From Halobacillus salinus (GTDB lineage Bacteria > Bacillota > Bacilli > Bacillales > Halobacillaceae), in contig NZ_SRJC01000007.1 of the NCBI RefSeq assembly GCF_004684905.1, forward strand, positions 62,001 to 126,000: DNA of 64,000 nucleotides. The letters run 5' to 3'. Shown here piece by piece: positions 9,842-18,700 of this stretch. The notes beneath the pieces were generated by a model. The model had not been told where the DNA came from. It did not search any database and saw nothing but the letters and a program-made list of their open reading frames with translations. The translations under genes and the position numbers were made by a program. Within the stretch, counting starts at the first letter, position 1, and every line of letters begins with the position of its first letter.

Positions 9842-9875
9842 AGCAGTCGCGATACTATCGCGACTGCTTTTTTAT
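9842..9875 (+). terminator. Terminator of the oligopeptide-binding protein gene
   Basis: Stem AGCAGTCGCGAT/ATCGCGACTGCT with a 3-base loop, then six Ts. Confidence 0.92.
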
Positions 9876-9941
9876 GGTTGAAACAATCCAGAAGAAAGCG
9901 TATAGTCCAAATCAGAGATTTAAAAAGAAAGGAGGATTCGG

Positions 9942-10580
9942 GTGAAACGTTCTTATCAACGGATTTTCTTCTATGTAACTGGCATTCTGTTACTGGCACT
10001 CGGCATCGCCTTGACGATCCAGTCCCGTTTAGGTACCTCCCCATTCGACGCTTTATTAGTCGGGTTGTATCGCACTTTCGGACTTACCATCGGGAGCTGG
10101 GAGATCGTGGTCGGGTTCAGCATGATCGTATTCAATTCTATCGTCAGTAAAAAAAGGCCAGAATTGTTCGCGATCGGCACCTCACTCCTCACCGGTGGTG
10201 GGATCGACTTCTGGCTCCTGATTGTTCAGGATGCAATTGTTCCGCAATCTCTAACCGGCCAATGGGTTTGTTTAATTCTCGGGATACTCATCTCAGGTTT
10301 AGGGATTGCTATCAATCTGCAGGCTGATTTCGCCCCGAACCCTTTCGATCGTATGATGCTTGTCGTCAAACAGCTGACAGGCTGGTCTATTTCGTTCTCA
10401 CGAGTCGTCATCAGCATTGTATTAGTTCTGCTTGCTGCCATATTTGGTGGAGCAATCGGTATCGGTACAGTGCTTATCGCCTTGCTCAGCGGGGCGATCA
10501 TCCATCGCTTCATGATGTATATCGACCGATTCGACCGACGTTTCTTCCTTTCTCATACAACGGTATATCAAGACTCTTAA
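9942..10580 (+). CDS. YczE/YyaS/YitT-family membrane protein
   Basis: 212 residues with about five hydrophobic segments. The repeated signature LGIALTIQSRLGTSPFDALL (residues 18-37) and a second copy GIAINLQADFAPNPFDRMM are typical of the YczE-like membrane family. Bacillus YczE affects non-ribosomal peptide production, but a general function for the family is not known. GTG at 9942 is preceded by AAAGGAGGATTCGG. Stand-alone gene between two terminators. Confidence 0.82.
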   Translation: MKRSYQRIFFYVTGILLLALGIALTIQSRLGTSPFDALLVGLYRTFGLTIGSWEIVVGFSMIVFNSIVSKKRPELFAIGTSLLTGGGIDFWLLIVQDAIVPQSLTGQWVCLILGILISGLGIAINLQADFAPNPFDRMMLVVKQLTGWSISFSRVVISIVLVLLAAIFGGAIGIGTVLIALLSGAIIHRFMMYIDRFDRRFFLSHTTVYQDS

Positions 10581-10585
10581 ACGAA

Positions 10586-10625
10586 GAGAGAGCAGGCCCC
10601 TTAGGGGTACCTGCTCTCTTTTTAT
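10586..10625 (+). terminator. Terminator after the YczE-like gene
   Basis: AGAGAGCAGG...CCTGCTCTCT stem with an inner CCCC/GGGG, followed by a run of Ts that overlaps the hmp stop codon on the other strand. Confidence 0.88.
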
Positions 10626-11830
10626 AACTGTGCTTGTGTACCAAAAAACTCGTAATGAAGGCGATCCTCCGGAATATCCCATTCACGTAAAGACTTCACC
10701 ACCGCTTTCATAAAACCTTCCGGACCACAGAAGTAAAAATCAGCTTCTCTAGGTACATAATGCTCAAGCCAACCGAAGTCAATCCGCCCTTCTCGATCAT
10801 AACTTCTATCTTCCGGTCCCGGCTGCTCATAAAATACGGTCGTATAGAAGTTTGCCTCCTTGGCTTTCATTTCATCCTTTAAAGCATGCACACGTCCATT
10901 CCTTGCAGCGTGGATAAAGAAGGCTTGCCGCTCATCCGAATACTGCTTCATCGTTTTCCACATACTCATTAAAGGAGTAAGACCGACACCTCCACTTAAG
11001 AATACTACCGGGCGCTCTGTATCGTTTAAGTAAAAATCTCCAGCAGGTGCACTAATCGGAAGCACATCCCCCTCGGATACGTTTCTGTGCAACCAATTGG
11101 ATACGATTCCAGCAGGTCCTCTACCTTCTCTTTCTTTTTTGACACTGATCCGGAAATAATCCTGACCAGGTGCATCGGATAAACTGTATTGTCTCAAGTG
11201 GTCATGTGGTTCTCCATCGATCTCTGCTTTTACTGTTAAGTATTGGCCAGGTTTGAAATAGGGTACAGCCCCCTCGTCACAAGGCTTTAAATAAAAGGAA
11301 GTAATCTCTTCACTTTCTTCTTTTTTCTGAACGACTTTGAAATCACGGTAACCGACCCAGCCACCTTCTTGATCGGCCGTTTCTTTATAAAGGTTCTTCT
11401 CTACCTGAATGAATGCATCCGCGATTACTCCGTAAGCTTTACCCCAAGCATTGATAATGTCGTCTGTCGCAGCATCACCAAGGACCTCTTTAATCGCCCC
11501 TAATAAATGTTCTCCTACAATCGGATAATGTTCTGGTTGTACATTCAGACTCCGGTGCTTCTCCGCGATCTGCTTCACGCGTGGAAGAATAGCTCCAAGG
11601 TTATCGATATGAAGAGCAGCGGCATAGACAGTATTCGCTAGTGCTCTCGGTTGTTCCCCTGCCTTTTGATGGGTCTGGTTAAAAACATTTTTCAATTCAG
11701 GATGATTTTCAAATAATTGTTTGTAAAAATGACTCGTAATGGTCTCCCCATGCTCTTTCAAAACAGGCACAGTCGATTTGATCGTTGCAATAGTCTGTTC
11801 ATCTAACGGTTGCTGGACACGTTGGGTCAT
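10622..11830 (-). CDS. hmp: Flavohemoprotein, nitric oxide dioxygenase
   Basis: Detoxifies NO to nitrate using O2, heme, FAD and NAD(P)H. The 402 residues have a globin domain (1-150; proximal His92 in AEKHRSL, conserved [11 protein letters not shown]), a FAD-binding domain (RQYSLSDAP) and an NAD-binding domain ([21 protein letters not shown]). Length is standard. It is divergent from nsrR, and a strong NsrR-like dyad covers its promoter. ATG start with AAAGGAGTG upstream. This is a classic nitrosative-stress unit. Confidence 0.97.
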   Translation of the reverse strand: MTQRVQQPLDEQTIATIKSTVPVLKEHGETITSHFYKQLFENHPELKNVFNQTHQKAGEQPRALANTVYAAALHIDNLGAILPRVKQIAEKHRSLNVQPEHYPIVGEHLLGAIKEVLGDAATDDIINAWGKAYGVIADAFIQVEKNLYKETADQEGGWVGYRDFKVVQKKEESEEITSFYLKPCDEGAVPYFKPGQYLTVKAEIDGEPHDHLRQYSLSDAPGQDYFRISVKKEREGRGPAGIVSNWLHRNVSEGDVLPISAPAGDFYLNDTERPVVFLSGGVGLTPLMSMWKTMKQYSDERQAFFIHAARNGRVHALKDEMKAKEANFYTTVFYEQPGPEDRSYDREGRIDFGWLEHYVPREADFYFCGPEGFMKAVVKSLREWDIPEDRLHYEFFGTQAQL

Positions 11831-11846
11831 AAAACAGCACTCCTTT

Positions 11847-11871
11847 AAAGATGTATTATAAATACACCTTT
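11847..11871. promoter_or_regulatory. NsrR-type operator in front of hmp
   Basis: 25-bp dyad AAAGATGTATT-ATA-AATACACCTTT with one mismatch between 11-base arms, starting 16 bases before the hmp ATG and abutting its -10. A partial second copy, AAATACATCTTTT at 11908-11920, lies toward nsrR. The half-site resembles the known AT-rich NsrR sites of Bacillus. Confidence 0.75.
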
Positions 11872-11901
11872 ATTATAAAGAGATTCCACCACTAAAAGCA
11901 A
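11872..11901 (-). promoter_or_regulatory. hmp promoter
   Basis: Minus-strand -35 TTGCTT (11896-11901), 18-base spacer, -10 TATAAT (11872-11877), directly next to the NsrR-like dyad, so bound repressor would occlude RNA polymerase. Confidence 0.65.
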
Positions 11902-12006
11902 TATCCTAAATACATCTTTTATGTCCATTTTGTAAACAAAGAGAAAGAAATCCGTCGATTCTTATGATAAGATGAATTTAAAATTGGTAAACGAGGGTAG
12001 ATCCAC

Positions 12007-12450
12007 ATGCGGTTAAAAAAATACACAGATTATGCACTACGCGTCCTCCTGTACACAGCTTCCAAGAATGAAGGGGAGCTTGCGAATAAGAAAGAGATTT
12101 CAGAGGTTTTTCATATATCGGAGAACCACTTGGGTAAAATCATTCACGAATTGAATAAGTTGTCCTTGATCGAAACGATTCGCGGGAGATCAGGAGGCAT
12201 CCGTCTTGCTAAGCCGCCCAAAGAAATCAATATCGGATACGTTGTACGTGCCATGGAAGATGATTTTCATTTGTTGGAATGTTTTCATTGCGCAACGAAC
12301 TATTGTGTCATTACTCCAGCCTGTAAGTTAAAACATGTTCTTCATGATGCTTTGCGAGCTTTCTTAGAAGTAGTGGATTCTTATACGCTAGCTGATTTGC
12401 TTACCAACCAGGATGAACTGAGGGAATTAATGGGGATTTCAACTGAATAA
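12007..12450 (+). CDS. nsrR: NsrR, Rrf2-family NO-sensing [4Fe-4S] repressor
   Basis: 147 residues. Winged helix of the Rrf2 family (MRLKKYTDYALRVL at the start; HISENHLGKIIHELN as recognition region) and three cysteines at 92, 100 and 106 in the spacing of Bacillus NsrR, with an additional Cys95. NO attack on the cluster relieves repression. Divergent from hmp with the shared operator region between them; the degenerate second site suggests autoregulation. A terminator follows, so it is monocistronic. Confidence 0.93.
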   Translation: MRLKKYTDYALRVLLYTASKNEGELANKKEISEVFHISENHLGKIIHELNKLSLIETIRGRSGGIRLAKPPKEINIGYVVRAMEDDFHLLECFHCATNYCVITPACKLKHVLHDALRAFLEVVDSYTLADLLTNQDELRELMGISTE

Positions 12451-12461
12451 TTTCTTTTTTG

Positions 12462-12490
12462 AGTGCTGTCTTCATAGACGGCACTTTTTT
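12462..12490 (+). terminator. nsrR terminator
   Basis: AGTGCTGTC/GACGGCACT stem (one G-T pair), 6-base loop, then TTTTTT. Confidence 0.85.
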
Positions 12491-12502
12491 AGTTTCATAA
12501 AA

Positions 12503-12543
12503 AAAAGAGTGCTGAAGTCTTAAAAGACCTCAACACTCTTTTT
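12503..12543 (-). terminator. Terminator of rpsF-ssb-rpsR (bidirectional)
   Basis: AAGAGTG.TGA.GTCTT stem with A- and T-runs on both sides, ten bases beyond the rpsR stop. Confidence 0.88.
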
Positions 12544-12553
12544 GCGCTATCCC

Positions 12554-12781
12554 TTATTCAGTAGAGTAAGGAAGTAGAGCCATCTGACGAGAGCGCTTGA
12601 TCGCTTTCGTCAATTTACGCTGATATTTAGCAGACGTTCCTGTTACTCGGCGAGGAAGGATCTTTCCACGGTCAGAAACGAAACGTTTTAGCAAATCAGT
12701 ATCTTTGAAATCGATGTGTGTGATTCCGTTAGCTGTGAAGAAACACACCTTTTTACGTTTTCCGCGTCCACGACGTGCCAT
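12554..12781 (-). CDS. rpsR: 30S ribosomal protein S18
   Basis: 75 residues, highly basic, with the S18 core [18 protein letters not shown] and the C-terminal SRQMALLPY. Partner of S6 in the 30S platform. Third gene of the conserved rpsF-ssb-rpsR operon; Shine-Dalgarno AAAGGAGTGACGCTAC precedes the ATG. Confidence 0.98.
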   Translation of the reverse strand: MARRGRGKRKKVCFFTANGITHIDFKDTDLLKRFVSDRGKILPRRVTGTSAKYQRKLTKAIKRSRQMALLPYSTE

Positions 12782-12802
12782 GTAGCGTCACTCCTTTCTG
12801 TT

Positions 12803-13294
12803 TTAGAATGGTAAATCGTCATCTGATATATCGATGGGTTCCCCTTGGTCTGCAAAAGGATCATCGTTACGTTGTTGGTTGTTGTTATTAGAACCGAAGT
12901 TATTTCCTGATGGTTGTTGATTCTGATTCGGTTGGTATCCTGAGCCTCCGCGGTTTCCTCCACCTTGGGAAGAACCTTTGGATTCTAAGAATTGTACGCT
13001 GTCTGCAACAACTTCTGTTACAAACACACGCTTGCCTTCCTGGTTATCAAAGCTTCTGCTCTGTAGACGTCCGTCTACACCGACTTGGCTACCTTTACTC
13101 ATAAAGTTCGCTAAGTTTTCAGCTGCTCGTCTCCAAACTACACAGTTGATAAAGTCCGCATCCTGCTCGCCCTGTTTGTTCGAGAAAGGACGGTTTACCG
13201 CAATTGTGAAGTTGGCGACAGCGACTCCATTTGGCGTATAGCGTAAATCAGGATCCTTCGTCAATCTGCCGACTAAAACGACACGATTTAACAT
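12803..13294 (-). CDS. ssb: Single-stranded DNA-binding protein
   Basis: 163 residues. OB fold (1-105: [31 protein letters not shown]), a Gly/Asn/Gln-rich flexible linker (about 110-150) and the acidic C-terminal tip DISDDDLPF that docks replication and repair proteins. Start at ATG 13294 fits AAGGAG 8 bases upstream; a GTG three codons earlier lies on top of the ribosome-binding site. Located between rpsF and rpsR, as in Bacillus ssbA. Confidence 0.97.
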   Translation of the reverse strand: MLNRVVLVGRLTKDPDLRYTPNGVAVANFTIAVNRPFSNKQGEQDADFINCVVWRRAAENLANFMSKGSQVGVDGRLQSRSFDNQEGKRVFVTEVVADSVQFLESKGSSQGGGNRGGSGYQPNQNQQPSGNNFGSNNNNQQRNDDPFADQGEPIDISDDDLPF

Positions 13295-13306
13295 CAGAAT
13301 CACTCC

Positions 13307-13600
13307 TTATTTGTCATCTTCGCGTACAGCGATGTGGCGGATAATATCATCCGTGAACTTCGCTTGACGGTCGAATTCGTTAATCGCTTCACTTGTACCA
13401 GCGAAGTCGATGGTTACGTAGATACCATCACGGTAGTCGTTAATTTCGTAAGCAAGACGACGCTTACCTACTTCTTTAACTTCTTCGATCTCCGCTCCGT
13501 TATCAGTTAGGATTTTGCTGAAACGATCTTTGACAGCCGTTTTAGCTTCCTCTTCGATGTCTGGGCGGATGATATACATGATTTCGTATTTTCTACTCAT
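13307..13600 (-). CDS. rpsF: 30S ribosomal protein S6
   Basis: 97 residues with [12 protein letters not shown]-type N-terminus (here [18 protein letters not shown]) and the S6 ferredoxin-like core ([15 protein letters not shown]). First gene of the operon; strong AAGGAGGTG ribosome-binding site. Confidence 0.98.
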   Translation of the reverse strand: MSRKYEIMYIIRPDIEEEAKTAVKDRFSKILTDNGAEIEEVKEVGKRRLAYEINDYRDGIYVTIDFAGTSEAINEFDRQAKFTDDIIRHIAVREDDK

Positions 13601-13679
13601 CCGTTTTCACCTCCTTATGGACTTAGCGGCTCCTTTTTGTAAAGGAGCAAGGAGTAATTACATCTTTAATTACTCACAA
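13601..13679 (-). promoter_or_regulatory. rpsF leader with possible S6:S18 autoregulatory structure
   Basis: The transcribed leader holds a GAGTAATTA/TAATTACTC hairpin, a GCTCCTTT/AAAGGAGC hairpin, then CCG that could pair with the CGG just before the rpsF ATG and enclose the ribosome-binding site. A CCG-containing element bound by S6:S18 is known from rpsF leaders. Assignment here is by position and motif only. Confidence 0.4.
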
Positions 13680-13685
13680 TGAAGT

Positions 13686-13714
13686 ATTATAACAAAGTTG
13701 TCCAAGATATACAA
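13686..13714 (-). promoter_or_regulatory. rpsF operon promoter
   Basis: Minus-strand -35 TTGTAT (13709-13714), 17-base spacer, perfect -10 TATAAT (13686-13691). Confidence 0.75.
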
Positions 13715-13743
13715 TACTTTAACGGAAGAACCTGATTTATGCT

Positions 13744-14841
13744 TTATACGTTGAAACGGAAATGGATAACGTCGCCATCTTTCACAAGATACTCTTTACC
13801 TTCTAAACGAACTCGTCCACGGTCTTTGGCAACGGCCATTGTTCCGGCATCGACAAGGTCGTCGTAGGATACCGTCTCAGCACGAATGAACCCTCGTTCG
13901 AAGTCCGTGTGGATGATACCAGCACATTGAGGAGCTGTCATGCCCTCTTTGAAGGTCCAAGCACGTACTTCCTGCTCGCCTGCTGTGAAGTACGTAGCTA
14001 GTCCGAGAAGGTTATACGTCGCTTTGATCAACTGATCAAGACCAGACTCTTCGATTCCCAAATCTTCTAGGAATTCTTCTTTCTCATCGCCTTCAAGCTC
14101 AGCGATTTCAGACTCGATCTTCGCACAAACCACAATGACTTCTGCGTTTTCTTTGTCTGCAAACTCACGGATCTGCTTCACTTTCTCATTGTCCGCTTCA
14201 CCAATTTCATCTTCACTTACGTTGGCTACATAGAGGATCGGCTTCGAAGTTAGTAGATGAAGGCCTTTTACAACTTTCTCCTGATCGCTAGAGAATTCCA
14301 CCGCACGGGCAGGTGTCTCTGCTTCTAATGCTTCTTTAAGCTTCTCGAGCACCGTTTGTTCTGCCAGCGCATCTTTGTCTTTTTGACGTGCAAGTTTCGC
14401 TACACGCTCAAGACGCTTCTGTACGGTTTCAAGGTCAGCCAGAATCAATTCTAGATTGATCGTTTCAATGTCTGAAATCGGGTCGACTTGACCGGAAACG
14501 TGCGTAATATTATCGTCTTCAAAAGCACGAACGACGTGACAGATCGCGTCTACCTGGCGGATGTGAGACAAGAACTTGTTACCTAGTCCTTCCCCTTTAC
14601 TCGCACCTTCGACGATACCCGCGATATCGGTGAATTCAAAAGCCGTCGGGACTGTTTTCTTCGGATTTACAAGCTCGGTCAACTTCTCCAGACGACTATC
14701 CGGTACTTCCACGATTCCTACGTTCGGATCGATCGTGGCAAACGGGTAGTTCGCTGATAGAGCTCCTGCCTGCGTAATTGCGTTAAATAACGTAGATTTC
14801 CCTACGTTCGGTAAACCTACGATTCCTGCTGTTAATGCCAT
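13744..14841 (-). CDS. ychF: Ribosome-binding ATPase YchF (OLA1/Obg family)
   Basis: 365 residues. P-loop GLPNVGKST (residues 8-16), switch DIAGIVEGASKGEGLG, and NVSE in the position where GTPases have NKxD, explaining ATP preference. A coiled coil (about 130-200) and C-terminal TGS domain (MTAPQCAGIIHTDFERGFIRAE) follow. Same neighbourhood as Bacillus yyaF, upstream of rpsF. Own promoter is visible. Confidence 0.97.
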   Translation of the reverse strand: MALTAGIVGLPNVGKSTLFNAITQAGALSANYPFATIDPNVGIVEVPDSRLEKLTELVNPKKTVPTAFEFTDIAGIVEGASKGEGLGNKFLSHIRQVDAICHVVRAFEDDNITHVSGQVDPISDIETINLELILADLETVQKRLERVAKLARQKDKDALAEQTVLEKLKEALEAETPARAVEFSSDQEKVVKGLHLLTSKPILYVANVSEDEIGEADNEKVKQIREFADKENAEVIVVCAKIESEIAELEGDEKEEFLEDLGIEESGLDQLIKATYNLLGLATYFTAGEQEVRAWTFKEGMTAPQCAGIIHTDFERGFIRAETVSYDDLVDAGTMAVAKDRGRVRLEGKEYLVKDGDVIHFRFNV

Positions 14842-14892
14842 ATAAGACTTTCACTCCTTAAGGATTTACATACATGCATGTTAGTCTCTTCA

Positions 14893-14921
14893 ATTATAGA
14901 TACTGTACTAGAAAATAACAA
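14893..14921 (-). promoter_or_regulatory. ychF promoter
   Basis: Minus-strand -35 TTGTTA (14916-14921), 17-base spacer, -10 TATAAT (14893-14898). Confidence 0.7.
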
Positions 14922-15118
14922 CCAATCAAAAAGGAAAAACACACCGCTTCCTACGTTCTGTTTTCCCTTTTTCGTTAGAGAAAATAACTGAATTGAATCG
15001 TTTTTTCACCATAACTTTTAATCTTTAACAAGTTGAAACGAACAACAAAGGTCAGTCGTCTAATCCCATAGAGGAAAAACTTGCTATAACTCTTGCAGAG
15101 AAAGAAAGGGAAGATGGA

Positions 15119-15721
15119 ATGAGATTCTTGATGATGACCCTATGGATCATCGTTTCGGCATTGCTCTATGGGTGCAGTGCCACCTCGGATGCTAAGCCAC
15201 TTAAAAATGAGAAAGTATTAGAGTTAGAGGAACAAAATCAGCGATTAAAAGAAACGATTGAAGATCAACAACGGGATATGGAGAAATACGAACAACAGAC
15301 AGAGGAATATAGAAGCCTTACGGAACAAATCGCTTCTATGCTGAATGATAGGCAAATAAAATCCGTAATGGAAAAGCAGACAGACATGGAGCTGACTATA
15401 AACGGAGAACAAGTCCCTGAGAATGGCGTAATGGACGTCGAAAGTGGTGATGTAGAAGTAACGCTCACAAGTAAACAGCCTTCGGTATCATTACCAGGTG
15501 AAATGATGCAGTTCGCTCCAAAAGGGAGTCTACTAGATCATGTTATACTCTCATCCGAGAAACCAGATCAAACATCAGGTAGTGACGGAACACTCTCGTC
15601 CAGTCGTTCTCTCATTTTCTCCGATACCCCGTCTGGCAAGGAATTCGAATTCTCCATTACGGATGAACTAAAACGGATGCTTGGACTCAAAACCAATACT
15701 ATCACTATTCAAGTCAACTAA
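15119..15721 (+). CDS. Putative lipoprotein with coiled coil, unknown function
   Basis: 200 residues. Signal peptide with lipobox LLYGC (Cys at about 19), then a charged heptad-like coiled coil (about 30-80) and a beta-rich C-terminal half with VESGDVEVTLTSKQP and SITDELKRMLGL. I do not recognise a family; the layout (lipid anchor, coiled coil, small sensory-like domain) suggests a cell-surface protein. RBS AAAGGGAAGATGG precedes the ATG. Single gene with its own terminator. Confidence 0.75.
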   Translation: MRFLMMTLWIIVSALLYGCSATSDAKPLKNEKVLELEEQNQRLKETIEDQQRDMEKYEQQTEEYRSLTEQIASMLNDRQIKSVMEKQTDMELTINGEQVPENGVMDVESGDVEVTLTSKQPSVSLPGEMMQFAPKGSLLDHVILSSEKPDQTSGSDGTLSSSRSLIFSDTPSGKEFEFSITDELKRMLGLKTNTITIQVN

Positions 15722-15727
15722 ACGAAT

Positions 15728-15768
15728 AAAGAGGCAGGTGTCATTTCTAACACCTGCCTCTTTTTTAT
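15728..15768. terminator. Bidirectional terminator between lipoprotein gene and DUF951 gene
   Basis: AAAGAGGCAGGTGT/ACACCTGCCTCTTT stem, T-runs on both strands; it overlaps the stop codon of the converging DUF951 gene. Confidence 0.9.
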
Positions 15769-15959
15769 TCTTGTTCAGCAGTCTCTAAGACTTTCTTCAT
15801 CTTCGTTTGGAATTTACGACGTGGAATGAGCACACTATGCCCGCATCCCTCACACTTGATGCGGATATCTGCGCCCATTCGGATGATCTTCCAACGATTC
15901 TCTCCACATGGGTGGGGTTTTTTCATCTCGACAATGTCATTCAATTGATAGTCTGCCAT
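15765..15959 (-). CDS. DUF951 protein (YyzM-like) zinc-ribbon-type small protein
   Basis: 64 residues, conserved DUF951 pattern: DIVEMKKPHPCGENRWKI, GADIRIKCEGCGHSVLIPRRKF. A CxxC plus another Cys suggest metal binding. Found next to ychF and mscS in many Firmicutes; function unknown. AAAGGAGGTC ribosome-binding site. Confidence 0.9.
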   Translation of the reverse strand: MADYQLNDIVEMKKPHPCGENRWKIIRMGADIRIKCEGCGHSVLIPRRKFQTKMKKVLETAEQE

Positions 15960-15974
15960 GCGTGTCGACCTCCT

Positions 15975-16844
15975 TTACGCTTCTTGGTCTTGTCTCGAAT
16001 ACATCACCATACGAGGGAACGGAATTTCGATGCCCTCTGCATCTAAGCGGTTCTTCACTTCTTTACGAATCATACGAGCGATGATCCAATGCTCCATTGG
16101 TACAGTTTCGCTGATAATTCTCATGACGACATCAGAAGCCCCCAAACTTTGAACCCCAAGAAGCTGAGGCACGTCCAGCATGGAAGGGTACCGTTCCGGC
16201 AGCTCCTCCAAGAGATCTGCAATGACGCGCTCTGCTTTCTCAATATCTTCTTCATATGCCACACTCACGTCAACGACAGCAATACTGTTATGGATGGAGT
16301 AATTGGTGACTTGGGTGACGTTACCATTCGGCAGAATATGCACTTCGCCTGTCCAAGCTTTCACTTTACACGTTCTTAGGCCTACTTCTTCCACAAACCC
16401 CTCGACTCCGGACGTCCGGATATAATCACCGACGGAGAATTGATCCTCGAATATGATGAAGAAACCGGATATGATATCGCGAACGAGGTTCTGGGCACCG
16501 AAACCAATAGCAAGCCCGGCAACCCCGGCACCAGCTAACAATGCTCCAATTTCAAGCGTGAACGTTTCTAAAATCATAATAAACGCAATGAAATATACTA
16601 CGTAAGATAACGCATTGGCGACCAGTTTACTTAAAGTAGACTCCCGCCTCTGTGAAATCTTAAAAGGCCCTTTGGTTCGGTTCGCAAAAAATTTCGTAAT
16701 TAACCGACGGCCTACTCTTATCACTAAAAAGGAGATTACAAGGATGAAGAAAATTTTCAAGGCGCCTAACCCAACCGTAATCCATAGATCTGGCCCTAAA
16801 ATATAATCGGTCGCTTCATCCACTTTGTTTTTTGCATCTTCCAC
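15975..16844 (-). CDS. Small-conductance mechanosensitive channel (MscS/YkuT family)
   Basis: 289 residues: three membrane helices (about 20-45, 65-90, 95-125), pore helix GAGVAGLAIGFGAQNL, then the cytoplasmic beta/vestibule domain (FSVGDYIRTSG, VHILPNG). Opens on hypo-osmotic shock and releases solutes, which fits a salt-tolerant host. GTG start with GGAGGG upstream. Fifteen bases from the DUF951 gene, so probably one operon. Confidence 0.93.
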   Translation of the reverse strand: MEDAKNKVDEATDYILGPDLWITVGLGALKIFFILVISFLVIRVGRRLITKFFANRTKGPFKISQRRESTLSKLVANALSYVVYFIAFIMILETFTLEIGALLAGAGVAGLAIGFGAQNLVRDIISGFFIIFEDQFSVGDYIRTSGVEGFVEEVGLRTCKVKAWTGEVHILPNGNVTQVTNYSIHNSIAVVDVSVAYEEDIEKAERVIADLLEELPERYPSMLDVPQLLGVQSLGASDVVMRIISETVPMEHWIIARMIRKEVKNRLDAEGIEIPFPRMVMYSRQDQEA

Positions 16845-16894
16845 CCGGTTCCCTCCTGTATGACCTGGAATATGAAATCTATTCTAACAGGTTT

Positions 16895-17914
16895 CTACCG
16901 GATTTTGAATCGGGAAATAAGCGGATGTACAAGCAATGCGACAAGCACATATAAATTCAATAGGCCATATAGAGGATACAAATATTGGATCAACGTTGAG
17001 AAACCGAAAGAAGTGAACGGAAGCATGATCGCAATCATCCCCATCGACAAGATCCAAAGCGGTTGTCTGACGTATTCACGGAACCTTGTCACCAGTCCTA
17101 ACGTCCCGGATGCTGCGGTTGTAAAGATGGCAATCCAGAGCATAGCCGACATAAAGAGCATCATCTCGTACGGATAGTGTTTTAAAATCGCAAATAAGGG
17201 GATTTCATATAATATAATCTCTTCTGATATTTGAATAAGGCTATTGTTGTAAAGATAGGAAATAGCACCAATCAACACCCCACTTCCAATACTCGCAATC
17301 CAGACTTCCCCCTTATGTTTCATCTGGTTGCCGATCGCTCCGAGAACCGCAACCAGCGGAAGGATATTCAAAGCCGTAAACGGAAAAGCAGAGAGCCAAT
17401 TGCTCGTTTCCATAACGTGTCCAAATAAGGACAAGTCCTGATCAGAGATAAATAAGATCAAAACGAAGAGCAATCCGGTGATGAGAAGCGGGAGTACAAA
17501 GCTATTGACGATGACGATTCCTTTGACGTCCCAAATGAATAGGAGAATCAAGGGAATTGCAATCACGAGAACACCGAATCGATAGGAAAAATGAAACGCT
17601 TGCCACGTTGCTCCACTCCCGGCAAGCATTACGACAGTTGTCGTAAACAAATAGATGATGATCATCCAGTCATAAATACCGGTTAAATGCTTGCCTACTA
17701 TCGCACGAAGAACGGGGAGATAGTGCCCGGATTGCTTTTTGTAGCTAATCGACATAATGGTGTAACAACACGAGGTGAACATGAGGGCGAATAATAGGAT
17801 CGCTAAATTGCTATCTTGTCCAAAGAACTGCCACAACTCACGACCAGATGCATAACCTGCACCTATAATCGTCCCAATGATGAGAAACATCCATTTCAAT
17901 CCTGATTTAAGCAT
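16895..17914 (-). CDS. YkvI-family membrane transporter (LeuT-fold, APC superfamily)
   Basis: 339 residues with about ten membrane helices. N-terminal GTIIGAGYASGRELWQFF is the unwound-helix substrate/ion motif typical of YkvI-type amino-acid/sodium symporters. Substrate unknown. AGGTGGAGGAAGG ribosome-binding site. It is divergent from yyaC; the closeness of the two starts implies back-to-back promoters. Confidence 0.88.
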   Translation of the reverse strand: MLKSGLKWMFLIIGTIIGAGYASGRELWQFFGQDSNLAILLFALMFTSCCYTIMSISYKKQSGHYLPVLRAIVGKHLTGIYDWMIIIYLFTTTVVMLAGSGATWQAFHFSYRFGVLVIAIPLILLFIWDVKGIVIVNSFVLPLLITGLLFVLILFISDQDLSLFGHVMETSNWLSAFPFTALNILPLVAVLGAIGNQMKHKGEVWIASIGSGVLIGAISYLYNNSLIQISEEIILYEIPLFAILKHYPYEMMLFMSAMLWIAIFTTAASGTLGLVTRFREYVRQPLWILSMGMIAIMLPFTSFGFSTLIQYLYPLYGLLNLYVLVALLVHPLISRFKIR

Positions 17915-18008
17915 GACCTTCCTCCACCTCTATGTATTTGCCGCGCACATGTATAGAATGACGGACATCCCTATATACTGTTACTACTATGAATTTGGAG
18001 GAGAAGCT

Positions 18009-18665
18009 ATGAATCTTAAGGACAAGTTTTCAAACGATGAACGCCGAGTCAACATTGAGGAAGAGATGATGAGCGATACGTTGAGTACCTACTTGAATGA
18101 ATGGCTTCCTCCGTCCAGAGAGGTCGTTATTGCTTGTATCGGGACCGATCGTTCCACAGGAGATTCATTCGGACCTCTTGTCGGGTCTATGTTACAGGAC
18201 CAGACCCTCGAGACCTTCCACGTCTATGGTACGCTTGAGGATCCGTTACATGCTTTAAATTTGAAAGAACGCGTCCAAACAATGAACGATGAACACCCGA
18301 ACCCCTATATTTTAGCCATCGATGCCTGCCTCGGTCGCGCCACTTCGGTTGGCTCCGTCGTCCTTGGGAAAGGGACTCTGTCCCCTGGTTCTGCTTTGAA
18401 AAAGGATCTCCCGCCCATCGGAAACCTTCATATCAGTGGAATGGTGAATGTGAGTGGGTTCATGGAACATGTCGTCCTGCAGAATACACGCCTTCACGTC
18501 GTAATGAAGATGGCAGCTAAAGTAGCCGCCGCCATTCAGCTCGCGGATACAGAACGTCGTCGTATCCGACTGGAAACGTCCCCTGTCCAGGCATTCACTG
18601 CCGCAACGAAGCGCGAATCCCTGTTTGGAAAAGCGGGCAAACCGAGAATGGATGGAACGCTATAG
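18009..18665 (+). CDS. yyaC: YyaC, GPR-related spore protein
   Basis: 218 residues with VIACIGTDRSTGDSFGPLVG, DACLG and HISGMVNVSGFMEH typical of YyaC, a relative of the germination protease GPR that is conserved beside spo0J in Bacillaceae; role in sporulation is presumed. Start set at ATG 18009, with GGAGGAGAAGCT in front; the reading frame is open back to 17877 but without a ribosome-binding site. Followed by a strong terminator. Confidence 0.9.
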   Translation: MNLKDKFSNDERRVNIEEEMMSDTLSTYLNEWLPPSREVVIACIGTDRSTGDSFGPLVGSMLQDQTLETFHVYGTLEDPLHALNLKERVQTMNDEHPNPYILAIDACLGRATSVGSVVLGKGTLSPGSALKKDLPPIGNLHISGMVNVSGFMEHVVLQNTRLHVVMKMAAKVAAAIQLADTERRRIRLETSPVQAFTAATKRESLFGKAGKPRMDGTL

Positions 18666-18700
18666 AAAAAAGCATCGGAGAGGCCTCCGATGCTTTTTTT
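18666..18700 (+). terminator. yyaC terminator
   Basis: AAAAAGCATCGGAG/CTCCGATGCTTTTT perfect stem with 4-base loop and seven Ts. Confidence 0.93.
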
